This document shows positions 15,556 to 23,747 of a stretch of 64,000 bases of DNA, piece by piece. Numbering within the stretch: position 1 is the first letter of the stretch; each line of letters begins with the position of its first letter. Under the pieces are notes generated by a model. That model had not been told where the DNA came from. It ran no database searches and saw only the letters and a program-made list of their open reading frames with translations. This stretch comes from an uncultured Actinobaculum sp. GTDB taxonomy: Bacteria > Actinomycetota > Actinomycetes > Actinomycetales > Actinomycetaceae. A program made the position numbers and the translations under genes. The stretch spans positions 62,001-126,000 of the forward strand of contig CALIHR010000006.1 in assembly GCA_938020505.1 (NCBI GenBank). The letters are read 5' to 3'.

Positions 15556-18507
15556 CTATCGGCGAGGCGGCATTTCTCCTCTCCCGCGTCGGATTTTCCG
15601 CCGGACGAAGGCGCCGGCGCCCGCTAGCGCCAGGAGCCCTCCGCCCCACAGAAGGAAGGAGTCCGCGCTCGCCCCTCCGGTCAGCGGCAGCGAAGGAACG
15701 TCGGCCTTTTCGTTGACGAAGGCGGCGGAAAAGACGTGGTTGAGCGCAGCCGGGGAAATCGTGAAGGCATGGGCCGCGGTGCTCAGCTTGTACCCGGCGG
15801 GGGCGGCCGATTCGGTCAGCTTGAAGGATCCCAGGCCGATGTTCTCGACCTTGAACGATCCGGGAAGCGGATCGACGTCCTTGTATTTTCCGCCCGTGCA
15901 CTGCGCGGCCGTGGCCTCCACGCAGTCCTCGACAACCGTCTCGGCGGGAATCCCCGGGCCAGTCAGCTTCCACTCCGAGCCGGCGAGGGCCTTGCCGGCT
16001 TCGTCGGCCTTCTTCCACGAGACCGTCCCCTTGTAGGGTTCGTTCACGATGGCGTTGTCGACTATCTGATTGGCCACGGATCCGGAATCCTGAAGCTTCG
16101 CCGTCAGGTTGGTCGGCGTGATCTTCTCGAAGGAGAAGACTTTGTCCGTCGGCACGTAGCCTTCGGGCGCCTTGGCCTCCTTCAGGGAGTAGGTTCCCCA
16201 TTTGAGATCGACGAGCTTGAACTTGCCCTTTGCGGGGTCCTTGTCGAGCCCCGTGCACACGCCGTCGCTCACGCAGTCGGCGACGTCCGCGCCGCCCGGG
16301 TAGCTCGGGCCCGTGACGGTCCACCGGGAGCCGCCGAGGGGCGCCTTGTCGACGGAGCTCACTTTGCCCCACACGAGCGATCCGGGCTTGGATTTGTTCG
16401 TGATCTCGCAGCTCACCCGGTCCTGCCGGTTGAGCGTGAGCGTGGCCTTTCCGCCGGTCGTCGGGCCTACCCGCGACGAATACCGCTCAGCCTTCGTGCC
16501 AGGAGTCTCCGAGCACGTCCATTGGCCGCTCTCGTATCCGGCGGCCGCCGGGTTGGTCGAAGTCTCGGAGAGGGCGACCTGCCCTTGCCGCATGCTTTGC
16601 GGATTTCCCTTGGCGTTTCCGGTTTTGCCCTTGCCGGAGATCACGACGTCGGAGGCCTTGCCCTCGAGCGTCCACTGATCGGCGCCGAGCGCCGGAACCT
16701 CGCTGCTCGCGTAGGATCCGTCGACCTTCTTCGTCAGCTGGAGCGTGGGAACGCGGATCGAGACCTTGTAGTCCTCGACTTCGCCCGTGGTGGTCATGCC
16801 GGTTGGCTTCTGGTTGTTGCCTCCGTTGTCGTTCGTGATGCGCACGCGCATGTAGCTGTCGGGATGCGAGCCCAGCTCGCCGTCGACGCTTCGCACGGAG
16901 CTCGTGACGTCGTTCGGCACCTTCCAGGTCAGCTTTGCCTCGCCCGCCGTGCAGGGGACCTCGCCGCTCTTTTCCTGGGAATCGAACGTGCCGTTGTTGT
17001 TCCAGTCAATCCATCCAGCGACCTTGCCGACGCCGGCGCATTTGACCGTTTCCGCATGGGTGTCGCCGGGGAACGTTCGGATTCCGCCGTCCCACTTGGT
17101 CGTGTCGATTCCGTCTTCGTCGTCGAACAGGCCGTTTTTGTCGTCGCCCTGGGCGTCGTCGCTGAACTTCTGGTAGCCCTCGGCGTCGATGTGTTCACCG
17201 AGGCGGGGGGCACCCTGCCCCATCGACATCTGCGCCTGCGGGCTCAAGGCGAAAAGATCGGTGTTGCCGGCCTTGGGAACCTCTCCGCCCTTCCACGTCG
17301 GCTGGAAGGTCGATCCGGCGTAGCCGTAGGATTTCGGCGCGTCGCCGAAGTCTGTGGCGACGATGAGTCCGAGCGCGACGGCGGAGTAGCCGGAGCCCTG
17401 CAGGGTGATCGTCGCTTTGGTCACGCCTTCCATGAACATGACCGCGTCAGGCCCGCCCAGGCCGTTGGGCCGGGTGTAGGTGCCGTTGGCCCCTCCCGCG
17501 CCCTTTTGGTAGACGCATTCCTCGTCGGAGGGCATGAGCCGCAGCGTCTTGCCGGCGTTCGACATCTCGGCGTCGGTCGTCACCAGCTTGCCGGTGGCCT
17601 TCGAGACGCACGTCTTCGAACGCAGCGTGTCAAGCACGCGCCAGCGGACGTTTTGGTCGGTGCTGGCCTGGACCCATTCGTCGGCCCACTCGTTCGTGGC
17701 CCAGCTCTTGATCCCGTACCGCCTGGACGAGGCTTCGGCGTCGGCGAAGACGAGGCCCTGAACCGGCACCTCCTTGACCGCGCCTTCCCGGGTGTGCAGC
17801 TCGACCTTGCAGGAGTAGTCGACGCTCACGCGGGCCGCGTAGCCGGTGGGCTCGGTGCTCGAGCCGGGGGTTCCCCACTTTTTGCCGTCCCAGGTGTTCG
17901 CCCCGTTGTAGGCGTATCCGTTGGCCAAGCCGATGGCCATCTGGTTTTTGTTGACGTAGTCGGCGGGATAGGTCAGCCCGTCGTGCCACTCGGCGCTGCC
18001 GTCTTTCCATTGGCCCGGGCCGCCGATGTTGTAAAGGTTGTCAAGGGCGTCGCCGGCCCACGCGCCGGGAATCGTCGCGACGAGGGGGCCTTTGGCCTGC
18101 TGGTCGGAGACGTCGCTCGGATGCCCGAGGTGCCTGTAATTAGACAGCTGGCAGGTGGTGATGAGCTCGCCGGCGTCGCCCAGGTCGCGTTTGTTGACGA
18201 AGTTCTTCGTCTGCCCGTAGTTGAGCACGGGGACGTTGGGGGTCGGGTTGTTCTTAAACTTCGAGTAATCCGCCCATTGGAGCCATTGGATCGAATCGAC
18301 GTATCGGCCCGAGCCGCCGGTTGCGAAGACCGCCGGAAGGATCGGCCCCTGCTGGACGATGTCCGCCTTGGCTTGCCCGGCGCCGCCTTGCGAAAAGACA
18401 GAGTTGAAAATCAAAGAAAAGCCGCATCCCATTGCGGCGAGCGCATGCAGCTTTTTACGGCGTGACAAGGCGTTTTTACGTCGTGAAGACACGCGGACTT
18501 TCTTCAT
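15556..18507 (-). CDS. large LPLTG surface protein, probable pilus tip adhesin (FimQ/FimB position)
   Basis: A 983-residue secreted protein. After a signal peptide (cleaved near GQAKADIV), the N-terminal half has no motif I can name but contains paired Cys residues. A GEVED-type domain follows (FGDAPKSYGYAG, WIDWNNNGTFD, GEVEDYKVSI). Then come Cna_B/SpaA-like repeats with E-box-like LKEAKAPEGY and LTESAAPAGY, and the sorting signal LPLTG at 940-944 with membrane segment and basic tail. The ATG at 18505-18507 is preceded by GGGAAAG. Being first in a tip-shaft-sortase operon, it is the probable tip adhesin; ligand unknown. Confidence 0.88.
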   Translation of the reverse strand: MKKVRVSSRRKNALSRRKKLHALAAMGCGFSLIFNSVFSQGGAGQAKADIVQQGPILPAVFATGGSGRYVDSIQWLQWADYSKFKNNPTPNVPVLNYGQTKNFVNKRDLGDAGELITTCQLSNYRHLGHPSDVSDQQAKGPLVATIPGAWAGDALDNLYNIGGPGQWKDGSAEWHDGLTYPADYVNKNQMAIGLANGYAYNGANTWDGKKWGTPGSSTEPTGYAARVSVDYSCKVELHTREGAVKEVPVQGLVFADAEASSRRYGIKSWATNEWADEWVQASTDQNVRWRVLDTLRSKTCVSKATGKLVTTDAEMSNAGKTLRLMPSDEECVYQKGAGGANGTYTRPNGLGGPDAVMFMEGVTKATITLQGSGYSAVALGLIVATDFGDAPKSYGYAGSTFQPTWKGGEVPKAGNTDLFALSPQAQMSMGQGAPRLGEHIDAEGYQKFSDDAQGDDKNGLFDDEDGIDTTKWDGGIRTFPGDTHAETVKCAGVGKVAGWIDWNNNGTFDSQEKSGEVPCTAGEAKLTWKVPNDVTSSVRSVDGELGSHPDSYMRVRITNDNGGNNQKPTGMTTTGEVEDYKVSIRVPTLQLTKKVDGSYASSEVPALGADQWTLEGKASDVVISGKGKTGNAKGNPQSMRQGQVALSETSTNPAAAGYESGQWTCSETPGTKAERYSSRVGPTTGGKATLTLNRQDRVSCEITNKSKPGSLVWGKVSSVDKAPLGGSRWTVTGPSYPGGADVADCVSDGVCTGLDKDPAKGKFKLVDLKWGTYSLKEAKAPEGYVPTDKVFSFEKITPTNLTAKLQDSGSVANQIVDNAIVNEPYKGTVSWKKADEAGKALAGSEWKLTGPGIPAETVVEDCVEATAAQCTGGKYKDVDPLPGSFKVENIGLGSFKLTESAAPAGYKLSTAAHAFTISPAALNHVFSAAFVNEKADVPSLPLTGGASADSFLLWGGGLLALAGAGAFVRRKIRRGRGEMPPRR

Positions 18508-18661
18508 TGCACATCTTTCCCAGTATTGACGGCAAAATGTCACATTTCGGCGTCAAGACGCGCTGCGCAATCGCAACCCGCCTCGAATTACTTCGCCTCG
18601 CGGCAGGCGAACGCATGAGGTAAGAGCCACCGATCGCTCGCAACGAGGCCTGACGCGCTAC

Positions 18662-18690
18662 AGTCTATTCTGAGAAATTTCTCTTTTGCC
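18662..18690 (-). promoter_or_regulatory. possible pilus-operon promoter with palindromic operator
   Basis: On the minus strand TAGACT (18662-18667) could be a -10. The perfect 12-bp palindrome GAGAAATTTCTC lies at 18672-18683, inside the would-be spacer, and a further ATTTCTC half-site occurs near 18695-18702. The -35 position is poor. The untranslated leader would be about 150 nt. Confidence 0.35.
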
Positions 18691-18776
18691 GCCGATTTCT
18701 CATACTTTAGGTCCGAAAAATGCAATACTTTCGGCTGAGGCCTTAACCTACCGCGGGATGATTTGCGATCTGCCCG

Positions 18777-19562
18777 TCAACCGGAGAATTCGGTGCGGCG
18801 CAGCCGCCTCTCGTCTGGGCCCGCGCCGCGCTTGGAGAGCTCGACGAGGTCGGCGAGATCGTCGCTTCCCGCCCGCACCTGGCAGCCGGAAAGCCCGTCG
18901 AGAAGGCCGTCGGCGAAAGCCGAGGCTATTTCGACGGAGAGGGCGACGTCGGTCCATTCCGTGCGCCCGGCGTGCATCGCCATGCCCGCCGTCATGTCCG
19001 TCTGAACGACTCCGGGGGCGAGCTCGAGCACGGCGATCCCGCGCTCGCGGCCGGCCTCGGCCAAACAGCCGCCCAGCCGCATGAGCGCCGTTTTCGAGAC
19101 GCAGTATCCCGACGCCTCCGCATTGTCCTTGACCGCCGCGCCGGAGGAGATGTCGAGGATGCGTCCGCCGCCGGCCGCGATCATTGCGGGGACGGCCCTG
19201 CGCTGGATGAGAAAGGGCGCGCGCACGTTGACCTCTTGGGTGCGCCACCACTCCTGCGGGTCGGCCTCCCACGGAAGGGCCTCGCCGCCGGAGACGCCCG
19301 CACAGTTGACCACCATGTCGACGGGGCCTTCCGCAAGGACGACGTCGAGCATCGCTTCGACGTCGCGCGCCTTGGAAAGGTCGGCCCCCACCGTGCACAC
19401 CCGCGCGCCGCGAGCCTCGCATTCGCCCGCGGCCGTCGCAAGATTCGAAACCTTTCGCGCCACAAGCACGAGCTTGCGCCCGGGGGCGGCCAAACCGGCG
19501 GCGAGGGCGCGGCCGATGCCCCGGGAGGCCCCGGTGACGAGGATCCGCTCGCTCGGCCTCAC
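18777..19562 (-). CDS. short-chain dehydrogenase/reductase
   Basis: A 261-residue classical SDR. The Rossmann glycine motif is TGASRGIG near the N-terminus (residues 10-17), NCAG follows, then catalytic Ser in ISSGAA, and YCVSK (YxxxK) as the catalytic pair, with APGVVQTDM after the active site. NAD(P)-dependent oxidoreductase; substrate unknown. The GTG start at 19560-19562 overlaps the pheT stop by 4 bp (GTGA), so translation is probably coupled to pheT. The pairing with PheRS has no obvious metabolic meaning and may be read-through organisation. Confidence 0.9.
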   Translation of the reverse strand: MRPSERILVTGASRGIGRALAAGLAAPGRKLVLVARKVSNLATAAGECEARGARVCTVGADLSKARDVEAMLDVVLAEGPVDMVVNCAGVSGGEALPWEADPQEWWRTQEVNVRAPFLIQRRAVPAMIAAGGGRILDISSGAAVKDNAEASGYCVSKTALMRLGGCLAEAGRERGIAVLELAPGVVQTDMTAGMAMHAGRTEWTDVALSVEIASAFADGLLDGLSGCQVRAGSDDLADLVELSKRGAGPDERRLRRTEFSG

Positions 19563-22333
19563 GCCCGCAGCTCCGCCCCGCTCTTGCGCGCCGCCTTGAC
19601 GATGCGTTTGCGCACGGCCGCCGTCTCTTCGGCGCTCAGGGTGTGGTCGCTTCGGAAGCGAAGCGCGAAAGCGAGAGACTTCTTGCCCTCGCCCACCTGG
19701 TCGCCCGTGTAGACGTCGAAGAGCACCGCGCTTTCGAGCAGGTCCCCGGCGGCTTTGCGGATGACGTTCTCGATCTCGGCGGCCGTGACGTCGGAGTCGA
19801 CGACGAGGGCGATGTCCTCTTTCGCCGGCGGGGCGGTGGTCACCGGCCTCACCTCGAGCGGCGCGGCGTTGGAGGCCGCCTGATCGTCTCCGTTCCCCGC
19901 ACCCGTGAGCGCGTCCATGTCGACTTCGAAGGCGACCGATCGGGCTGGCAGCCCCCACGCCTTGCACACGGCGGGCGCGAGTTCGCCGGCGTAGCCGACG
20001 GTCCGCCCGTCTTTCGACTGGATGCGCGCGCACCGGCCGGGATGCCAGGGGGCGCGCTCGGCGGCCACAGCGACCACGCCGACCCCGGCGGAGGCTGCGA
20101 CGCCGAAGGCCGCCTCAATCGCATCTCGCCAGTCCCAGGGTTCGGGCGTGTAGCCGTAGGCGGCCGGCGTCTTCGGGCCGCAGGCGACGCCGGCGACGTG
20201 ATGCGGCTGGGAGGGAATCGCGCAATGGAGGGCTTTCAATTCGGCGTCGCTCGGCCGTGCGCCGACGCCCGCAGGGGCGGCGGGAACGAGGTTGTCGGGC
20301 CGAGTGACGAGCCCCTGCTCGAAAACCGCGACGGACGGGTTGGAGCGGGAGACGTTCAGCCGGGCGGTCTCAAGCAGGGAGTCGAGGATCGAGCTGCGCA
20401 GGCACGGCGCATCCTCCTGCAGCGGATTGGCGAGGCGGAGCAGACGGCGGCGCTCGTCGCCGGCGGCAATTGCCTGCCGTTCAAACGCCTCAGCCGAGAC
20501 GAAGGGGTAGGAGAGCACCTGAACCCAGCCCTGCTCGGCGAGGGTCCGCGCCGCGTCCCGGCGCGCCCGCTGAACCGCCGTGATCCCACGGCCGACGTTC
20601 GCGCGGGGCAGCCGAACGGGAATCTCGTCGTAGCCGACGAGCCGGGCAACCTCCTCGACGAAATGGGCGGGGCCGACGAGGTCGGGCCGCCACGTCGGCG
20701 GCGTGACCCGCACCGTCGTTTCCGCGCCCTTCAAAGCGCCGCTCTCGTATTTTTCAGCGGCAAATTTTTCGGAGTCAGATCCTTCGGCGGCGCCGGAGCC
20801 ATCGACAGAGCCGTCGCCCGCGGGCGCAGGGCGATTGGCGTTCGGTTCGCCAAAGGCGCCGGAGGCTCCGTCACCGGGAACTTCGACCTCGCAGCCGATC
20901 TCCCTCAGGACGCCGATGATGCACTCGTCGGAAAGGCCAAGTCCGGTCAGCCGCTCCACCTCCGACAGCCGGAAATCTTGCGCTTCGGGCGCAGGGAAAG
21001 TCCGCAGGTCGAAAACCTCGTCGCCGGCTGTGCCGCCGCCGTACTCGACGAGCAAATCCACCACATTCTGAGCGGCCACCGGCGGCAGCTCGGGGTCCGC
21101 GCCTCGTTCGAAGCGCTTGGACGCCTCGCTCGCCAGCTTGTGGCGGCGGGCCGACCTCGCGATGGAGACCGGGTCGAAATGCGCGGCCTCGATTAGCACG
21201 TTGACGGTTTCGCCCGTGATCTCGGTGTCCGCGCCGCCCATGACGCCGGCTATTCCGAGGACGCGCTCGGCGGTGGCGTCGGTGATGAGGAGGTCTTCGG
21301 GGTCGAGGGTGCGTTCGACGTCGTCGAGCGTCGTGTGCTTCTCCCCCGCCCTCGCGCGGCGAACGACGATCGGCCCGCGCATTTTGTCGAGGTCGTAGGC
21401 GTGCAAAGGCTGGCCGAGGTCGAGCATGACGTAGTTCGTCGCGTCCACGGCCAGGGAGATCGGCCGCATTCCGGCGGCCGTCAATCTGTCGCGCAGCCAC
21501 TTGGGGCTTTCGGCCTTCGGGTCGATCCCTCTGACGATGCGCGTGACGAAGCGGTCGCATCCGACGTTGCCGTGAATCGGGGACTCGTCGCGCACCTCGA
21601 CGGCGAATCCGTTCTCCGTGCTCGAAGGGATGGAATCGGCTTTTTCCCCCGGATCGAGGAAGTTCTGGCGGCTTTCGGGCAGTCCCCGGTCGGTGAACGC
21701 GGCGCCCGTCGAGTGGTGGTACTCCCGCGCCACGCCCCGCATGGAGAAACAGTATCCGCGGTCGGGGGTGATGTTGATTTCCAGCGTCTCCCCGCCGATT
21801 CCTAGGTAGGGCAGAACGTCGCAGCCGACGCCGGGAAGCCCCTTGGCGGCCTCCTCGTCGCCCGCGGCGGCGAGGACAATGATCCCGTCGTGGTCCTCGC
21901 CCAGCCCGAGCTCGAGCGCCGAGCAGATCATCCCGTCAGAGAGATGCCCGTACGTTTTGCGCGCCGAGATGGCGAAGCCTCCGGGAAGGACCGCCCCGGG
22001 CAGTGAGACGGCCACGTAGTCGCCGACGTCGAAGTTGTGCGCGCCGCAAATAATTCCGCGCGAGGGAAGGTCGCTCGGCTCCTTGCCTGTTCCGGGGGCG
22101 TCGTTGTGCTCGCCGACGTCGACCCGGCAGTAGTTGACGACCTTGCCGTTCTTCTGCTTTTCGGGGCTGCGGGCAAGCACTTTGCCGACGACGACAGGCC
22201 CCGTGACCTCCGCGGAGTGGATCGTCTCCTCTTCCAGGCCGACTTTGACGAGCGCCGCAGCCAGTTCCTGAGCGGTCAGGCCCTCGGAAATCTCGACGTG
22301 CTCGGCAAGCCATTGCGTGGGTACGAGCGGCAT
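19559..22333 (-). CDS. pheT: phenylalanine--tRNA ligase, beta subunit
   Basis: A 924-residue beta subunit; most bacterial PheT proteins have about 790-840 residues. Visible parts are the N-terminal domain, an EMAP-like tRNA-binding domain (SRGIICGAHNFDVGDYVAVSL), B3/B4 editing, B5, and C-terminal FDX-ACB (PPAKEDIALVVDSDVT). The extra length lies largely in a Gly/Ser/Ala/Glu-rich insertion of about 55 residues after EIGCEVEVPGDG within B5. It forms an alpha2-beta2 enzyme with PheS. The start is 1 bp after the pheS stop. Confidence 0.96.
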   Translation of the reverse strand: MPLVPTQWLAEHVEISEGLTAQELAAALVKVGLEEETIHSAEVTGPVVVGKVLARSPEKQKNGKVVNYCRVDVGEHNDAPGTGKEPSDLPSRGIICGAHNFDVGDYVAVSLPGAVLPGGFAISARKTYGHLSDGMICSALELGLGEDHDGIIVLAAAGDEEAAKGLPGVGCDVLPYLGIGGETLEINITPDRGYCFSMRGVAREYHHSTGAAFTDRGLPESRQNFLDPGEKADSIPSSTENGFAVEVRDESPIHGNVGCDRFVTRIVRGIDPKAESPKWLRDRLTAAGMRPISLAVDATNYVMLDLGQPLHAYDLDKMRGPIVVRRARAGEKHTTLDDVERTLDPEDLLITDATAERVLGIAGVMGGADTEITGETVNVLIEAAHFDPVSIARSARRHKLASEASKRFERGADPELPPVAAQNVVDLLVEYGGGTAGDEVFDLRTFPAPEAQDFRLSEVERLTGLGLSDECIIGVLREIGCEVEVPGDGASGAFGEPNANRPAPAGDGSVDGSGAAEGSDSEKFAAEKYESGALKGAETTVRVTPPTWRPDLVGPAHFVEEVARLVGYDEIPVRLPRANVGRGITAVQRARRDAARTLAEQGWVQVLSYPFVSAEAFERQAIAAGDERRRLLRLANPLQEDAPCLRSSILDSLLETARLNVSRSNPSVAVFEQGLVTRPDNLVPAAPAGVGARPSDAELKALHCAIPSQPHHVAGVACGPKTPAAYGYTPEPWDWRDAIEAAFGVAASAGVGVVAVAAERAPWHPGRCARIQSKDGRTVGYAGELAPAVCKAWGLPARSVAFEVDMDALTGAGNGDDQAASNAAPLEVRPVTTAPPAKEDIALVVDSDVTAAEIENVIRKAAGDLLESAVLFDVYTGDQVGEGKKSLAFALRFRSDHTLSAEETAAVRKRIVKAARKSGAELRA

Positions 22334-22334
22334 C

Positions 22335-23516
22335 TCAGTTGCCCCTTCCTGTGGTTCCGAACTGGAGGGAGAAGCGCACGTCTCCCTCGACCATGTCGCG
22401 CATGTCGGCGATTCCGTGGCGGAGCATGAGGGTGCGCTCCAGGCCCATGCCGAAGGCGAAGCCGGTGTGCTCGTCGGGGTCGATCCCGGCGTTGCGCAGA
22501 ACCTCCGGGTTGACCATGCCGCAGCCTCCCCATTCGATCCAGCCGGCGCCGCCCTTCTTCTGTGGGAACCACAGGTCCATCTCGGCGCTCGGCTCGGTGA
22601 ACGGGAAAAACGACGGCCGCAGGCGCGTCCTGGCCTCGGGGCCGAACATCGCCCGGGCGAAATGGTCGAGCGTGCCCTTGAGGTCGGCCATCGTCAGGCC
22701 CTTGTCCACGGCCAAGCCCTCCACCTGGTGGAAGACGGGGGTGTGCGTCGCGTCCAGCGCGTCGGTTCGGAAGACCTTACCCGGGCAGGCGATGTACAGC
22801 GGGGCGCCGCGCTTGAGCATCTCGCGCCCCTGCACGGGCGACGTGTGCGTGCGCAGCACGAGGCCGGGCTGAGCCTCGACGTCGCCCGTCCGGCCGGCCG
22901 TTTCCTTTTTGTCGGCCGCACCCGCACCCTCCGCGGCGCCCGTTTTCTGGCCGTCAGCGGCCCCCGCGGCGTCGGCCGAAGAGCCTCCGACGGTCTGAAC
23001 GCCCGAAACGTAGAAGGTGTCCTGCATCTGGCGAGCCGGATGGTCGGGCCCGAAATTGAGGGCGTCGAAATTGAACCACTCGTGCTCAACCTCGGGGCCC
23101 TCGGCGATTTCCCAGCCCATGCCGACAAAGAAGTCGGCGACGTCCTCGACGAGCACGGTGAGCGGATGGCGCGCCCCCCGCGGATTGCGGCGCGTGGGGA
23201 CGGTGACGTCGACTTTCTCCCTTTCCAGGGCGGCCGCGGCCTCTTCGGCCTCGAGCCTGGCCGTCGCCTCGGCCAACGCTGCCTGAATCTGTTTGCGCGC
23301 CGCGCCTATGAGCTTGCCCGCCACAGGCTTGTCCGCCTTGTCCAATCCCTTGATGAGGGCGTTCGCCTGAGTGACGGGAGCGGCGTCGCCGGAATGGGCG
23401 AGCCGGGCCGATTTCAGCTCCTCGAGCGTGGACGCCTCGGCGAAAGCCCGCCGGGCCGCGTCGACGGCCGCGGCGACGCCCGCCCCGTCCAACGGGCTGA
23501 GAGCTTGTGTGGACAT
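22335..23516 (-). CDS. pheS: phenylalanine--tRNA ligase, alpha subunit
   Basis: A 393-residue catalytic subunit; typical length is near 350. It has the N-terminal coiled coil, class II motif 1, RTHTSPVQ, VFRTDALDATHTPVFHQVEG (motif 2), and GFAFGMGLERTLMLRHG (motif 3). An Ala/Gly-rich insertion of about 45 residues separates DTFYV from LVLRTHTSPVQ, normally nearly adjacent. The ATG at 23514-23516 follows GGGAAAGG. The mapped promoter leaves a leader of only about 25 nt, so a T-box or attenuator is unlikely. Confidence 0.96.
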   Translation of the reverse strand: MSTQALSPLDGAGVAAAVDAARRAFAEASTLEELKSARLAHSGDAAPVTQANALIKGLDKADKPVAGKLIGAARKQIQAALAEATARLEAEEAAAALEREKVDVTVPTRRNPRGARHPLTVLVEDVADFFVGMGWEIAEGPEVEHEWFNFDALNFGPDHPARQMQDTFYVSGVQTVGGSSADAAGAADGQKTGAAEGAGAADKKETAGRTGDVEAQPGLVLRTHTSPVQGREMLKRGAPLYIACPGKVFRTDALDATHTPVFHQVEGLAVDKGLTMADLKGTLDHFARAMFGPEARTRLRPSFFPFTEPSAEMDLWFPQKKGGAGWIEWGGCGMVNPEVLRNAGIDPDEHTGFAFGMGLERTLMLRHGIADMRDMVEGDVRFSLQFGTTGRGN

Positions 23517-23545
23517 GAGTGCCTTTCCCTAGGTTTCCGCTGAAG

Positions 23546-23574
23546 ATTGTACGTCACGCCTGCCTCGGCGTTCA
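23546..23574 (-). promoter_or_regulatory. promoter of pheS-pheT
   Basis: TACAAT (-10, 23546-23551) and TGAACG (-35, 23569-23574) with a 17-bp spacer on the minus strand. Confidence 0.6.
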
Positions 23575-23593
23575 CACGGTCCGTGCGGCGAAG

Positions 23594-23634
23594 CCGCCCC
23601 CGTTTCCTTCGCAACACGGGAAAAGCGGGGGCGG
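23594..23634 (-). terminator. hairpin after the arc operon
   Basis: CCGCCCCCG (23594-23602) pairs with CGGGGGCGG (23626-23634) across a 23-nt loop that has further pairing. It lies 114 bp past the yfcC stop and just before the pheS promoter. Confidence 0.6.
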
Positions 23635-23747
23635 AAGGGGCGTCCCCTCCGCCTCCGCTTCTCACCTGGCCGTGCCGAATGCCGAGACGGATCCGGAAAG
23701 GCGGCCCGCCCCGCTTTCAGATCGCGGCAGCCTTGGGAGCGGCGGCC

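Noticed and set aside
23517..23747. T-box riboswitch for pheST
   Set aside because: The promoter at 23546-23574 leaves a leader of about 25 nt, and no T-box sequence is seen; the hairpin at 23594-23634 lies upstream of the promoter and fits the arc operon terminator.
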